Counted from the first letter of the stretch, positions 21,503-33,953 are shown. The stretch: 64,000 nucleotides of DNA from Humulus lupulus (GCF_963169125.1 NC_084801.1:116215061-116279060); one strand, 5' to 3'. The notes: a model not told the origin generated them from the sequence alone. Translations and numbers: made by a program.

Positions 21503-23221
21503 TGTAGCGTCCCAAATTTGCTAATAAGGCTTAGGGCCTTGATTAGCGTGCCTGGAGGGTGATAATTGATTTAATTATGTTAATAACTGAATTTGATGAT
21601 TATGTGATTAGAAATGCATGTTTAGGTGAATTAAATATGCATGTGGGCCCCATTTGGCTATTAGGGGTATATTTGTAATTTTAGCCCGTTGAGGGCATAA
21701 ATGCAATATTTGTGTATATTGTGATTGATACCACAAGTGAGTGATGGTTTATTTGTGATGCACGACTCGAGACGGTCCTAGGGAGCAGTTTAGCTAGAAA
21801 GTCACAACGGGGTCAAATACCCGATTCAGGAGGAGCCTAGGGGTATTTCGGGAATGTTATATGTGTTCAGGATTTGTCGAGTAATGGGTAGTCATTTAGT
21901 AATGATTTGGATATGTCGAGATTAAATGGGGATTTATGGGAACACTCGAGGAGTTAGCGGGATATGGAAAATGATGGAAATTCCCTTGAGGTAAGTATAA
22001 GAGTTTGATTAGAAGGAGGGGCAGGGTGGTAATTTGGCCTTAATAGTGAATAGACTTAGGCAGCCAGGATTACCCTTAGTCTCTAACACATTCTTGAACT
22101 AAGGAGAAGGAAAGGAAAAAAAAAAAACTCTCAGCCAACCCTCTTGGTTTCTCTCTGTTGGCTACCACTATTTTTCTTGGATGCTTGAAAGCTTGAAGGT
22201 TCTATTGGAGATTCAGACTAAGGGACAGAAGGACTGAAGGCTTGAAGTGTATAGGAATTGATCAGGCCGAATTTGTAACAGAGGTATGGATTTAGAGTTG
22301 TTATTATACTGAATTCCACTGTGTACGCTAGGACTCAGACGGGATCGTGCTTGAAGGTTGATTTCACTAGTCAAAGCTATCGGAATCAAAGGTAAGAAAC
22401 TGCACTCATTTATGTGTTAGTGTTGGGACTAAGAGCTCCCTAAGTTCATATGTGATGTCATGAGATGGTGTTATGCCATGGGACATGTGACAAATGGACT
22501 AAGAGTGCCGGAATCAATACTTGCGCATAGGATGCGGCTCGGCCACTGGTAGCTGAGGTTAAATATATAATCACTGAGCTCGGCCTAAGAGAAAAGGAGT
22601 TAGTGGGATAATCAGAGGGTGCGGCCTAAGGGCGCCGACCCTGTATTTTGGCATGATATGTTTAATGTTGTTTAATTGATGATTGTGACGAGTTTGTTAT
22701 CTAAATAACTGATTATTGGTTTGTAGTTTGATATCATTTCTTATGTGAGCTGTATGACTTGTTATATGTCTAACTGTCATTTCTTGCTATTACAGTGTAT
22801 TATGGTTTTTTGCTGGGCCTTGGCTCACGGGTGCTACGTTGTGCAGGTTAAGGAAAAGGCAAGGTGGACCAGTCCTGAGTTGGAGAGCTTTCAGGCTGAA
22901 TGTACATAGTCAGCTGATCGGCCACCACGACCGAGGAATGGTACAAGATAGGAGAAGCCTAAATGTTTGTTTTGCCCTTAGAGTGGCCGATACTTGTTTA
23001 TAACCTGGAATTTTTGTAAACTGTCCTTTAAACTTTATTTCTTTTGGGATCCCGTGTACAAAATGTTTATCTAAATAAAATATGTCTTTTATGACCAAAA
23101 TCTTTTAACCCTAGTTCAATTATGATTTCAGTAACACATTTATAAATAAACGACTTGATTAGAAAGTCTTGCACCTTTATAAACACACAGTGTAATGGTC
23201 TTGGCTATCCAGGGCGTTACA
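21503..23221 (+). repeat. TE5, Tekay-family LTR
   Basis: A 1,719-base LTR from TGTAGCGTCCCAAATTTGC to CCAGGGCGTTACA. It has the shared LTR blocks: AGTCACAACGGGG (about 21820), GCTCGGCCACTGGTAGC (about 22540) and GGGCCTTGGCTCACGGGTGC (about 22815). Both outer ends are intact, but the flanks (ATGAA left, GTGAT right) do not match, so one side was lost after insertion. It directly abuts truncated TE6 integrase on its right. Confidence 0.82.
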
Positions 23222-24130
23222 GTGATATCCTCCCACTTCCACTCTGGATCCCTAGAGGCTGCAATAACTCTGTTGGCCTTTGATGTTCAGCCTTTACCTG
23301 TTGACAAGTTAAGCACTTGGCCACATAGTCCACCACGTCCCTCTTCATTCCCGACCACCAATACAAGGTTCTCAAATCTTGGTACATCTTTGTCGTACCT
23401 GCATGTAAAGAATAGGGAGTGGTATGAGATTCATCCAAGATCTCTTGCCGGATATCAGAATCTATCAGAACACAAATCCAACCCTTGTACTTAAGTAGTT
23501 CCATCTCCGAAATAGAGAAGTCCTTAGTCGCTCCGGCTAAGACACTCTCTTTGTGCTCTCTCAATTGGGGATCCTCCCCCTGCGCTTTCTTGATCCTCTC
23601 AAGGAGTGTAGACTGAAGAGTGATGTTGGCTAACCAACCAACCACCAACTCTATACTCGCTCTAGTAATCTCCTCAGCTAACTTATCAGATATCTGCTTC
23701 GAACTAAACAATTGTCCTGGGCCCTTCCGACTCAATGCATCATCCACTACATTAGCCTTCCCAGGATGGTGTAGGATATCACAATCATAATCCTTTACTA
23801 GTTCCAGCCACCATCTCTGGCGCATATTTAGATCCATCTGAGTAAAGAAGTACTTCAAACTCTTATGGTCGATGTATATTTTGCACTTCTCACCATAAAG
23901 ATAATGTCTCCAAACCTTAAGTGCAAATACCACTGCTGCCAACTCCAGATCATGCGTGGGATATCTCTACTCATACTGCTTCAGCTGTCTCGATGCGTAG
24001 GCTATCACTTTTCCGGCTTGCATCAGTACACACCCCAAACCCTGTCTGGAAGCATCATAATAAACCACAAACTTCTCATTGTCTGACGACACACTCAATA
24101 CTGGAGCGGTGATCAGTCACTGCTTCAATT
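23222..24130 (-). pseudogene. pol (RH-IN): TE6 RNase H and integrase zinc finger
   Basis: RNase [12 protein letters not shown] (about 23995), [34 protein letters not shown] and [20 protein letters not shown]. Then a linker and the IN zinc finger [18 protein letters not shown] with [12 protein letters not shown] at about 23300-23410. The protein ends at about 23222, before the DDE core. The ALSRK motif reads VVDDALSR where relatives have VVADALSR. One stop (about 23968) splits RNase H. Confidence 0.85.
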
Positions 24131-24897
24131 CCTTGAAATTGTTCTCACACCTGTCTGTCCACATACTTAGTCTTCTTTCGCGTCAATTCAGTCAATGGTG
24201 TGGCTATCCTAGAGAACCCCTCAACGAACTGCCGATAATACCATGTCAATCCCAGAAAACTCCTAACTTCTGGTACACTACTCGGTCTAGGCCAATCCTT
24301 CACTGCCTCAATCTCGCTTGGGACAACCAGAATCCCCTCTTTACTGACAATATGGACTAGAAACGTGACTTGTGGTAGCCAAAACTCGCACTTGCTAAAC
24401 TTAGCATATAACCTATGCTCTTTCAACCACTGTAATACTAGGTGCAAATGTTGCTCATGCTCGGTCTCTGACTATGAATACACCAGTATGTCATCAATAA
24501 ACACAATCACAAACTTATCCAAATAGTCCTTGAAGATCCTATTTATCAAATCCATAAAGGCTGTTGGGGTGTTGGTTAATCTAAAGGACATAACCAGGAA
24601 TTCGCAGTGTCTATATCTCGTGCGGAAATGGGTCTTTGGTATGTCCTCCTCTTTAATCCTTAACTGGTGGTAACCTGACCGAAGGTCAATCTTAGAGAAC
24701 ACTGTCTTTGCGTGAAGTTGGTCAAACAAGTCGTCGATCCTAGGTAGTGGGTAATTGTTCTTAATGGTCAACTTGTTTAACTCCCTGTAATCAATACACA
24801 TCCTTAAATATCCATCCATCTTCTTGACGAACAACACTGGAGCACCCCATGGCGAGAAACTCGGTCTGATGAACCCCAAATTGAGTAAATCCTGCAA
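24131..24897 (-). pseudogene. pol (RT): TE6 reverse transcriptase
   Basis: Motifs in order: [19 protein letters not shown] (about 24870), [39 protein letters not shown], and the catalytic [10 protein letters not shown] (about 24472-24500), then [16 protein letters not shown] and the AGYYRQF-like region (about 24200-24250). FIDD is intact. A TAG after VYS at about 24472 interrupts the frame where relatives read Ser-Gln or Ser-Lys. Otherwise the domain is close to full length. Confidence 0.88.
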
Positions 24898-25540
24898 CTA
24901 AATCTTCAATTCCTTCAACTCTGCTGGAGCCATTCTATAAGGTGTCCTTGATACTGGCTCTGCCCCTGGTGCCAACTCTATAACAAACTTGATCTCCTGC
25001 TGTGGCGGAAACCCTGACAAGTCTGCGGGAAACAAATCTAGAAACTCACATACAAGCCTGGTCTCACTCCGTCCAACCGACACAACTCTAGAGGAATCCT
25101 ATGCAACCTTCCTGCATTAGGTCTCTAGCCTTCAGTGCCAAAATCATAGGTACTCGTAGTCCACTAACTGTCCCCACAAATACAAAGGGTACCTCCCCTT
25201 CCAGTTCAAAGGTCACCATCCTGCGTTTGCAGTCAATCGTAACCCCGTACTTCGATAACCAATCCATCCCTAGGATCATATCAAAGTCATCCATCGCTAA
25301 CTCAATTAGATCAACAGACAACTCTCTACTGGAAATGCTCTAACCTATCTACTAGAGACTACCTATTCCCCAGTTGGCAACAAAGTCTGAAATCCCCCAG
25401 CATACAAATCACTAGGTCTACACAGCTAATCTATCACTCTAGCAGACACAAATGAATGAGTAGCCCCCGAATCAATCAATGCAGTAAAAGGAGAACCAAC
25501 ACTAGAAATCTGACATGTCACGACCGAGGGGCTAGCCTCA
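24898..25540 (-). pseudogene. pol (PR): TE6 protease and linker
   Basis: The active-site motif [18 protein letters not shown] is at about 25425-25480, and DFDMILGMDWLSKYGVTIDCKRR at about 25220-25290. Then comes the linker KARDLMQEGCIGFL, followed by VCEFLDLFPADLSGFP toward RT. Retropepsin-like proteases release Gag and Pol parts. Stops between about 25340 and 25430 and a TAG at about 25088 break the frame. The active-site DSGA is intact. Confidence 0.83.
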
Positions 25541-26667
25541 GCCTCAGTCTAGGTCAAGGTGAATACTCTGGCCGGAGCGAGACTTTCGCACTGCTTTGAC
25601 TCCTCTTTCCTGGCTTGTGGGCAGTCCTTCAAATGGTTGACACTCCCACAAATAAAGCAGGCCCTGATCCCGCACTCTCCCTGATGTCGTCGTCTGCATT
25701 AAGGGGGAAACTCCTCCAGTTGTCACCCCCACCCTGAAGGCCACTAAAAGCACCTCGTGCCCTCTTATCTGAGCTAGGAGGAACAAATAAATCTGGGGCC
25801 CTTCTCTTCTGCTTGTTGGGGCCACTACCCTGACTAAATCTGGTGAAATAAGGCACCATCCTCTAAGCATCGCGCCAAACAACACTCTCTCTCCATATCT
25901 GATCCTCGGCCCCCTCAGCTGTAAGGGCCTTGTCCACTACCTGAGCATACGTTGCAGTCCCCGGATCCAAGGTTATCTTAACATCACGGGTGATCATAAC
26001 ATTCAATCCCCACACAAATAGATCCTTTCTTGCCGCATCAGTCGGCACTATATCCGGCGCGAACTTCGCCAACCGATCAAATCTCAAGGCATACTCAGTA
26101 ACTGTCATTCAGTTCTGAGTCAGGTTGGTAAACTTGTCAACCTTCGCAGCTCAAACTGCAACACTGTAGTACTTCTCATTGAAAATGTTTCTGAACTCTT
26201 CCCAGGTCATAGCTGCAACGTTTCTTCTCTGAGCCACCACATCCCACCAGATGCGGGCATCCTCTCTAAACATATGGCTGGCACAAGCTACCCTCTCATT
26301 CCCTTCCACCCTCATGAAATCCAGGATGGAAGAAATCATGTTCATCCACTGCTCTGCCCGCAGTGGGTCTGGTCCACCCTCGAAGGTGGGAGGATGTTGC
26401 TTCTTGAACCTCTCATACAAGTGTTCCCACATTTTCTCCATAACAAGCTGAATTGGCACTGGCGCCACAGCCTGTTGAACCTGCAACCCAATGCCCTGAG
26501 GAGAGGCCTGTTGCCTCAGCTATCGAAGCTCTTCTTCTATTTGGTGAAGTCTAGCTTCCATTTTGGAAAACAACTGTTGCCAATTCTGTGGGGCAGGTGG
26601 AGGGTCCTTGACCCTGATTGTCATCCTCGGCCCTATTGCCGCAGAGTTTGACTGATCGCCGAGGCAT
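25541..26667 (-). pseudogene. gag: TE6 gag
   Basis: The ATG at 26667 opens MPRRSVKLCGNRAEDD. Core: HLYERFKKQHPPTFEGGPDP (about 26410), AEQWMNMISSILDFMRVEGN, MFREDARIWWDVVAQ, LRFDRLAKFAPDIVPTDAARK (about 26020-26100) and TYAQVVDKALTAEGAEDQI. A zinc knuckle region (CGSVNHLKDCPQ-like) lies at about 25620-25660 in another frame. Frame changes near 26600 and stops near 26150, 26108 and 25863 break it. The domain order is that of TE3 and TE9. Confidence 0.86.
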
Positions 26668-26991
26668 TTCAACAATATGTCTGTCATCAATGACGCCGCC
26701 CATCAGGCATGATAACAACATCCAAAACCACCTTCAAATTCAAATTAACCAGCCATAAACAACAGTCCACAATACACAAATAACATACAACACTCAAGGG
26801 GGCCATGCCCTAACATCATGCATATGTTAACACATTCATCAAGCTTTATATGAAATAATCAGGCAAACAGAGCACTTAAGCACCTAATCAAGCATATAAT
26901 TCAATCGTTACCAACCAACCCTGAGTTGAGCTTGTCACTGGCAGCGAGCGTACATCTTCGGTCAATCTCCAGGAACCATAAACCTTGGCTC
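26668..26991 (-). other. TE6 untranslated leader
   Basis: About 320 bases between gag start and primer site. No other signal seen. Confidence 0.5.
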
Positions 26992-27003
26992 GCTCTGATA
27001 CCA
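26992..27003 (-). other. TE6 primer-binding site (tRNA-iMet type)
   Basis: TGGTATCAGAGC on the minus strand, three bases inside the LTR end: an exact match to the usual plant initiator tRNA-Met site. Confidence 0.9.
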
Positions 27004-27006
27004 AGT

Positions 27007-29285
27007 TGTAATGCCCTACTTTCTTAGAGCCATTACTAAGTGAGTTTAAAATGTGCTAATCACTCGCTAATCGAGGTTTTAGGTTAAAAGTGTAGCTAAG
27101 TTGAAATAACCTGTTCCAGTCATTAAATATAAAACATTTGATTACTCATTGAAATCTCATAAAGTTTTACAATGGGGATCCCAAAACACTGTTTAGAAAA
27201 TATTTACAACTCAAAATACAACCAGGGTCTACTAAACAACAAAATTCAGGTTAATACTTATCGTTTCCCAACCGTGGTAGCCAGGCAGGCCAAACATGTA
27301 CACGTCGCTTCACGCTCTCCGTACTCATGGTTTGTTGACCTTTCCCTTGCCCTTACCTGCACCATAGAGCACCCGTGACCCGAAGCCCAGCAAGAAAACT
27401 CAACACAAATAATCAACATATGCATATCTATCAATCAGCATATAACAAAGCCGCCAACGGGCTAAACATATAGCGGCCATGCCGTCTCAGGAGCTTTACC
27501 AGGCCCTGGGTTCACGGGGTACACCGTGAGGATGACTTAAGCATCTGAGAAGGGTCTCACCATAACGGCTTGCACTCCACGTGCTCAATGCCATTCCTGG
27601 CCCTTTTTCGTACTCAGCCTTGCACTCCATGTTCTTAACGCCATTCCCGGCCTCTTCCCGTACTCGGCATCCTGCCGATCTCAACCTTCGCTGTTCCTGG
27701 CCTTCACCGTTCATTCACAAATATGCAATACATAGCATATAATCAAAAAATACTTAAACAAACACATAACATAAACAATAGGGCTGCGCCCTGCAATTCA
27801 ATCACATAGGCCTGTACCCTGCAATACAAACTATAGGGCCACGCCCTGCTCTACGGGTACAACCGTTTTCTTACCTGTGTCCCAAGCTATTTGAGCACCG
27901 CAATCACGAGCACAGTCCTCTAACTAAAGCCTTGAAGAAATCCTAGTCACAACGCATGAATAAATATCAACTATCAAGTTCTAATCCATTAAATAGCTTC
28001 GAGGCATAACTCTAGCCTTCGGGACCTTGATTTCTACCAAGCTGGGTAGTAGAAACCTTCCCGAGCCCTAACGTTCAAGTTCTCGAGCTAAAAACCCTCA
28101 AAAAGCCAAAATCATGCATTTGGGCCGCGACCCACCCCCCTTAAGGGTCGCGGCGCGCCCTAAATCAGAGGCAAAATGCCTCTCATCCGACAGACTCGGG
28201 CCGCATCACCCAAACTTGCGCCGCGACGCCTGGGCAATTCCCTGAAGTCCCTCTGGCCTAAAAACTCAAGCAGGCCGCGGCGCTAATGAATAGGACCGTG
28301 GCTCAACCCCAAAATCCAAAAAATTTCCTCCATTTTGGACCTCTAGATCTCCTGCAATTCAACCCAAACCTATACTAAAACAATAATTCAGTCCCAAACC
28401 ACTCGTACCAAACTCAGGGCAACATATAAGCTTAAAAAAACCAAACAAAATCCCACTATAATCTAAGTTCAATTATCTAGGTTCCAACCTTCAAAATTCC
28501 AACAAAGCAAGGAAAGTTAAATAGGATTCCCTTACCTCTGCACTTAATTCAGACTCTGAACGAATTCCTTGAGTTCTCAAGCTTCCAATTCACCAACTCC
28601 TTAGCCCAAATCCCCAAAGTTTCCTCCAAAGCTTCAACAACCCAAAAGAGATAGAGAATCGATGGAGAGAGAAAGGGAACCAAAACTTAGTTTTCCATCA
28701 GTTTTATTTCTAACCCCTCCTAGAATCCTAGCTGCCTAGACATAAGCCTATCCCTTAACCAAAAGTCTAAAATACCCCTTAAACTTATCCTCAAGTAACC
28801 CAAGGGAAATTCTGTCATTTGTCGTGTCTCGCTAATTCCTCGAGTGATCTTATAAATCATTGTTTAATCCCGACATGTCCAAATCATTACTAAATTACTA
28901 CCCGTTACTCAATAATTCTCGAACACATATAATATTCCCAAAATACCCCTAGGCTCCTCCCGAGCCGGGTATTCGACCCCGTTGTGACTTTCTAGCTAAA
29001 CTGCTCCCTAAGACTGTCTTGGATCATGCATCACAAACATATCACCACTATCACGTGGTAACACTCATAATACACACAAATATTGCATTTATGCTCTCAA
29101 CAGGCTAAAATTACAAACATGCCCCTAACAACCAAATGGGGCCCACATGCATATTTAATTCACCTAAACATGCATTTATAATCACATACTCATCAAATTC
29201 ACATATTAATATAATAAATCAATTATTTCCCTCTAGGCATGCTAATCAAGGCCCTAAGCCTTATTAGCAAATTTGGGACGCTACA
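27007..29285 (-). repeat. TE6 5' LTR
   Basis: A 2,279-base LTR, minus strand, from TGTAGCGTCCC at 29285 to AGTAGGGCATTACA at 27007. Several GCCGCGACCC-type motifs are at about 28122-28290. The CCTTGCTCACGGG-type block with a splice-donor-like GCAGGTAAGGG lies at about 27345-27395. The 3' half resembles the TE16 LTR. The base run just outside, CTGTT (29286-29290), would be the target copy. Confidence 0.85.
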
Positions 29286-29721
29286 CTGTTCATCTAATCC
29301 ATCGAACAACTGGGGCAGTAGTCAAATTTAAAAGACATGACTCAACACTCCTAGTGCCCATATCTGATATAAAAGGCAGTTTTCTGCTTATTCCTCTCCC
29401 TGATCTTCAGCTTGTTATAACCAGATCGAAGATCCACCTTGGAGAATACCATCTTACTCAATAATTGAACCTTTAGTTCCTATAACTCTGCTGAAGTTGT
29501 TCAATATAGTGCCCTAGACCTGCTTCCATCCTTGGAACCAACATAACCACCATTCTATCTCTTTGTGTAGAGGTACCCCTGAAAAATCCCTGGAAGCACA
29601 TCCAGAAACTCACAGACTAATCCAGTATATCCTGGTCCCACTGGCACAACCTGAGTGGTATCCACCACACTAGCTAAGAATCCTATGAATCCCTGCAATA
29701 GGTCTCTTGCTCTAAGTAAAA
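29286..29721 (-). pseudogene. pol (fragment): TE7, rearranged RT and protease-linker scrap
   Basis: On the minus strand from 29720: [20 protein letters not shown] and VCEFLDVLPG (PR-RT linker), then after a gap [13 protein letters not shown] and TAFYIRYGH (RT), ending at MDxMN where the TE6 LTR begins. Most of the RT fingers are deleted. It meets the plus-strand RT of TE8 head to head at about 29722. Confidence 0.78.
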
Positions 29722-30880
29722 ATTTCTTGGTCATGTCTTTTGGTTTGACCAACGCCCTGACAACTTTTATGGATCTAATGAACAGGGTGGTCAAGGACTT
29801 CTTGGATCAGTTCGTCATTGTCTTCATCGAAGACATCTTAGTATACTCTAGTTCAGAGAAAGAGCATGAGCGACATCTTCGTCAGGTTTTACAGAGGCTA
29901 AGGGAGCATCAGTTATATGCTAAGTTTAAGAAGTGTGAGTTTTGGTTGCCAGATGTGACTTTTCTTGGGCATATAGTTGGTGCAGAAGGGATTAAGGTGG
30001 ATCCATCCAAGGTGGAAGCGGTGAGAGATTGGCCGAGGCTAAGGAATGCCTCGGAGGTGCGAAGTTTCCTCGGGTTAGCAGGTTATTACAGACGGTTTGT
30101 AGAAGGGTTCTTGAAGATTGCTTCACCAGTGAAAGATTTGACACGGGAGAACCAGAAGTTTGTTTGGTCAGAGAAGTGTGAGGACAGTTTCCAAGAATTA
30201 AAGCGACGACTTATTACTGCACCTGTGTTGAGTCTTCCTTCGGAGGAAGGAAAGTTTGTAGTATACTATGATGTATCGAGGATGGGTTTGGGCTGTGTGT
30301 TGATACAGAATGAGAGGGTTATAGCTTATGCATCGCAGAAACTGAAGGAGTATGAACAGTGATATCCTGCCCATGATTTAGAGTTGGCGGCAGTGGTATT
30401 CGCACTGAAAGTTTGGCGGCATTACCTGTATGGGGAGAGGTGTGAGATATACACTGACCATAAGAGTTTGAAGTATTTCTTCACCCAGAAGGATCTGAAC
30501 ATGAGACAAAGGCGTTGGTTGGAGTTGGTTAAGGATTATGACTGTGACATTCTCTATCACCCAAGGAAAGCCAATGTTGTGGCAGATGCATTGAGCCGGA
30601 GGGGCTCGGGGCAGTTATTTAGTTCCGTTAAAATCTCCAGAGAGTTAGCAGATGAGATGGATAGGGCAAAGATAGAGCTGGTGGTGGGCCGGTTGGCCAA
30701 TGTTACCTTGCAGTTGACCCTGTTAGAGCGAATCAGGGAAGGTCAATTGGTAGACGTACAGCTACAAGAGGTTCGACAGAATGTCTTAGCGGGGGTAGCT
30801 AAGGATTATTCTGTTTCTGAGGCTGGTATGCTTCGATATCAGGGGAGGATTTGTATTCTGGTAGATGAAGGGATCAGATG
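29722..30880 (+). pseudogene. pol (RT-RH): TE8 RT C-terminal half and RNase H
   Basis: It starts at [20 protein letters not shown]. The catalytic box reads [10 protein letters not shown] (about 29820-29850), so the first catalytic Asp of FIDD is Glu. RT goes on to [16 protein letters not shown] and [13 protein letters not shown]. RNase [48 protein letters not shown] and [15 protein letters not shown] at about 30361 splits the two (relatives have Arg), and another at about 30879 ends the second frame. Confidence 0.88.
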
Positions 30881-32147
30881 AGAGATACTGGATGAGTCTC
30901 ACACAACGCCATACTCGCTTCATTTGGGTACCACGAAGATGTACTAGGATCTACGAACATTATATTGGTGGCCCGGGATGAAGAAGGATGTGGTAGAGTA
31001 TGTGGCCAGATGTTTGACATATCAGCAGGTGAAAGCTGAACATCAGCGACCAACAGGGTTGCTTTAGCCTTTGGGTATTCCTGAGTGGAAGTGGGAAGAT
31101 ATTACGATAGATTTTGTGGGAGGTCTACCCAGGACAGTGGGACTTTGTGACTCGGTGTTGGTAATAGTGGACAGATACACTAAGTCAGCTCATTTTCTGC
31201 TAGTTAAGTCAACTTACACAGTGGAACAGTAGGCAGAGTTGTATGTGAGGGAGATAGTTTGTCTCCATGGGGTTCCTAAGTCTATTGTATCTAATCGAGA
31301 CCCTATCTTTACATCTAAGTTCTGGGGAGCTCTGCAGAGAGCTATGGGGACTCAGTTGAAGTTTAGCACAGCTTTTCATCCTCAGACTGATGGACAGTCT
31401 GAGAGGACGATTCAGGTGTTGGAAGATATGCTTAGGGCGTGTGTGATTGACTTCGAGGGGTCTTGGAGTAAGTATCTCCTGTTGATTGAATTTTCGTACA
31501 ACAACAGTTATCAGTCCACGATTGGGGTTGCCCCTTATGAGATGCTATATGGAAGGAAGTGTAGGTCACCCATTCATTGGGATGAGTTGGTTGAGAGGAA
31601 ATATTTGGGGCCAGACATGGTTCAGAAGACCAATGAGGCTATTGAGAAAATCCGAGCCAGAATGCTTGCTTCGTAAAGTAGACAGAAAAGCTACACTGAT
31701 CCCAAGCGTAGGGACGTGGAGTTCCAGGTTGGGGACCACGTATTTCTGTGAGTTTCACCATTGAGAGGGGTAAGGAGGTTTGGAGTAAAGGGCAAGCTGA
31801 GCCCTCAGTTTGTTGGACCTTACGAGATTTTAGAAAGGATTGGATAGGTGGCTTACAGGTTGGCCTTGCCACCGTCGTTGTCAGGAGTTCACGATGTATT
31901 CCATGTCTCTATGTTGCGGAAGTATGTCTCAGATTCGACGCATGTATTGAGGTATAAGGACTTAGAGTTGCAGACAGATTTGTCCTATGAGGAGCGACCG
32001 GTTCAGATTTTGGACCGGAAGGATAAAGTTCTATGGAATAAGAGGATTCCATTAGTTAAAGTGTTGTGGAGAAATATCAAGGTCAAGGAAGCGACCTGGG
32101 AGCTAGAGACGGTGATGCGGGATCAGTATCCCGAGCTATTCAGGTAA
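30881..32147 (+). pseudogene. pol (IN-CHD): TE8 integrase with C-terminal chromodomain
   Basis: Zinc finger: [15 protein letters not shown] and CLTYQQV (second Cys of the CxxC pair is Tyr) at about 30898-31030. Core: [24 protein letters not shown] and [11 protein letters not shown]; the second catalytic Asp (SDRD) is Asn. GPYEILERIG and VFHVSMLRKYV follow. The chromodomain, about 31960-32145, reads LSYEERPVQILDRKDK and KVLWRNIKVKEATWELE. Chromodomains bind modified histone tails and steer insertion in Tekay/Del elements. Several TAG and other stops break the frame (for example about 30945, 31066 and 31231). Confidence 0.9.
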
Positions 32148-32170
32148 ATTTCGATGAAGAAATTCTTAGT

Positions 32171-32183
32171 AGGAGGGGATAGT
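32171..32183 (+). other. TE8 polypurine tract
   Basis: AGGAGGGGATAGT immediately before the 3' LTR; primer for plus-strand cDNA. Shared with TE9 (36224-36236) and TE16 (62951-62963). Confidence 0.88.
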
Positions 32184-33953
32184 TGTTACAACCCAAAATC
32201 ACTAATAAGGCTTAAGGGCCTTGATTAGTGTGTCGGGAGGGCATAATTGATTTATGTGTGAATTTATTAAGTTTAATGCGTGATTATATGATAATCATAC
32301 TAGTATGTTTATATGAATATAAATGTGACTATATGCTATAATTGTGAGAACCACATTATTATGTGGGTAAATCTGCAGCATGCGACTTGAGGCGACCCTA
32401 GGGAGCTAGTTAGCGGGAAAGGCTTAATATTTGACTTTCGGCAAGTCAAGGGGTATTTTAGGTATTGGATGGTTATTTAGGTTATCGGGTTATGGAAATA
32501 AATAATTGGAGATATATTTGAGGTTAGGAAGTCTCAGTGGGAATACTGGGGAATTTTACCATTTTTCCCTCGGGGACGTTTTCGGTACCCCGAGCCTCGG
32601 GATTAACTTAATTGCCTAAGTATAGACTAAGTAAATCACAGAATTCGGTGGAACATTAGGAACCGACCTTCTTCCCTATTCTCTTTCTCTCTCAAAGGAA
32701 AACCACTAGAATCTAAGGAGAACTCAGTTGGAAACTTTGTGATTTGAGCTAGAGTTTTGAGGGATTAGCTCAGTTTTAGGAAAGGAATTCAACCAGGACT
32801 GAGGTAAGGATTGAATCACACTTTTGTTGTTGAAATTATGTGGTTTTGATTGAGTTCTAAGGGGTTTTTGGGTTTTGAGCTTGAAAACTGAATTGAAGCT
32901 AGGAACTTGGGAGTTAGCTCAGAAACTGCTTAGAGAATTGATTCTGCAGTGAAGGTAAGCTCGAATTTATGGTTTAATATCTTAATTCTGATGTGTTCAT
33001 GGCTGGTTTTAGTGTTCTTGAGCTTTTGGGTTTCAGAGATTGAAGTGGGATTTTGATAAGTTTTTAAGCTAGGTTTTCATTGGGTTATGTTGCTGAATTC
33101 ATGTTAGTATTTTTGTGATAATTGAGTTTTGGAATTGGGATAGTTTTGGATGGTTTTGAGTGTGTTTTGAGAGTTAAAAATGGAGGTTTTTCTGGGTTCG
33201 AAGGGGTCAGGCCGCGGTATAGTTCTTGGTGAGCCGCGGCCCTCTGAAGCTAATGCATGCTGAGGAAGGAGGGCGAGCCGCGACATGGGGCTTGTAGGGC
33301 CGCGGCCCGTGTCTGGTTTTGGGCGTGGGGGAGCCTGTGGTTGGGGCCATGCCATGGCATGGGCGGCTTGTGCCGCGACCCTTAAGGGAATTTGGGATTT
33401 TGGGATTTTAAGCATGGGAATTTAACCTAGGGTACTCGGGATCGAATCTACTACCGTGCTTGGTGGAATTCGATGTTTTGGAGATTAGAACTTTGTCTAG
33501 AAGCCCTTCTTTACAATTATTGATGGTGTCCCTTATCTTGGTTGTGAATAGGTAATAAGCTAGGGCTCGGGATTCGGATCGTGCTCAATAGGCATCGCTC
33601 GTAATCGATGCACTTGGAAACTAAAGGTAAGAAAACTGCACCCGGTTGTGGATTTATAACGGGACTAAGGGTTCCATGTTTGTATGCTTTATGAAGGATG
33701 GTATTATGCCATGTAAATAGTAAACAAACAACCTAATAGTGCCGAAGTTTTCACTAGCGCACAGGGCACGGCTCGGCCACTGGTAGCTGAGGACAACTTA
33801 TTATGCACTGAGCTCGATTTAAGCGGGCCGGAGTCAGTGGGTTAAACAGAGGGTGCGACCTAAGGTGTCGACCCTGATTACCGTGTGACTTGATTGTTAT
33901 TATTGATTGGTAGATAGTTATGCTGTATAGCTGAGTCTATGATTGAGTCTTCG
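32184..33953 (+). repeat. TE8 3' LTR, left part
   Basis: It begins TGTTACAACCC and runs to the TE9 insertion point. It contains GCCGCGGCCC-type motifs (about 33211-33380) and GGCTCGGCCACTGGTAGC (about 33771). The last five bases, CTTCG, are the target copy. It continues at 42840. Confidence 0.87.

Larger units (their letters stand above)
23222..29285 (-). mobile_element. TE6, Tekay-type Ty3/gypsy element, 3' end missing
   Basis: Minus strand: 5' LTR (29285-27007), primer site (27003-26992), gag, PR, RT, RNase H and the start of integrase. It stops at WKWEDI after the IN zinc finger, right at the TE5 LTR. The integrase core, chromodomain and 3' LTR are missing. Its 5' LTR outer edge abuts an RT scrap (TE7) at the codons for MDxMN, so TE6 probably inserted into another element. 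Confidence 0.85.
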
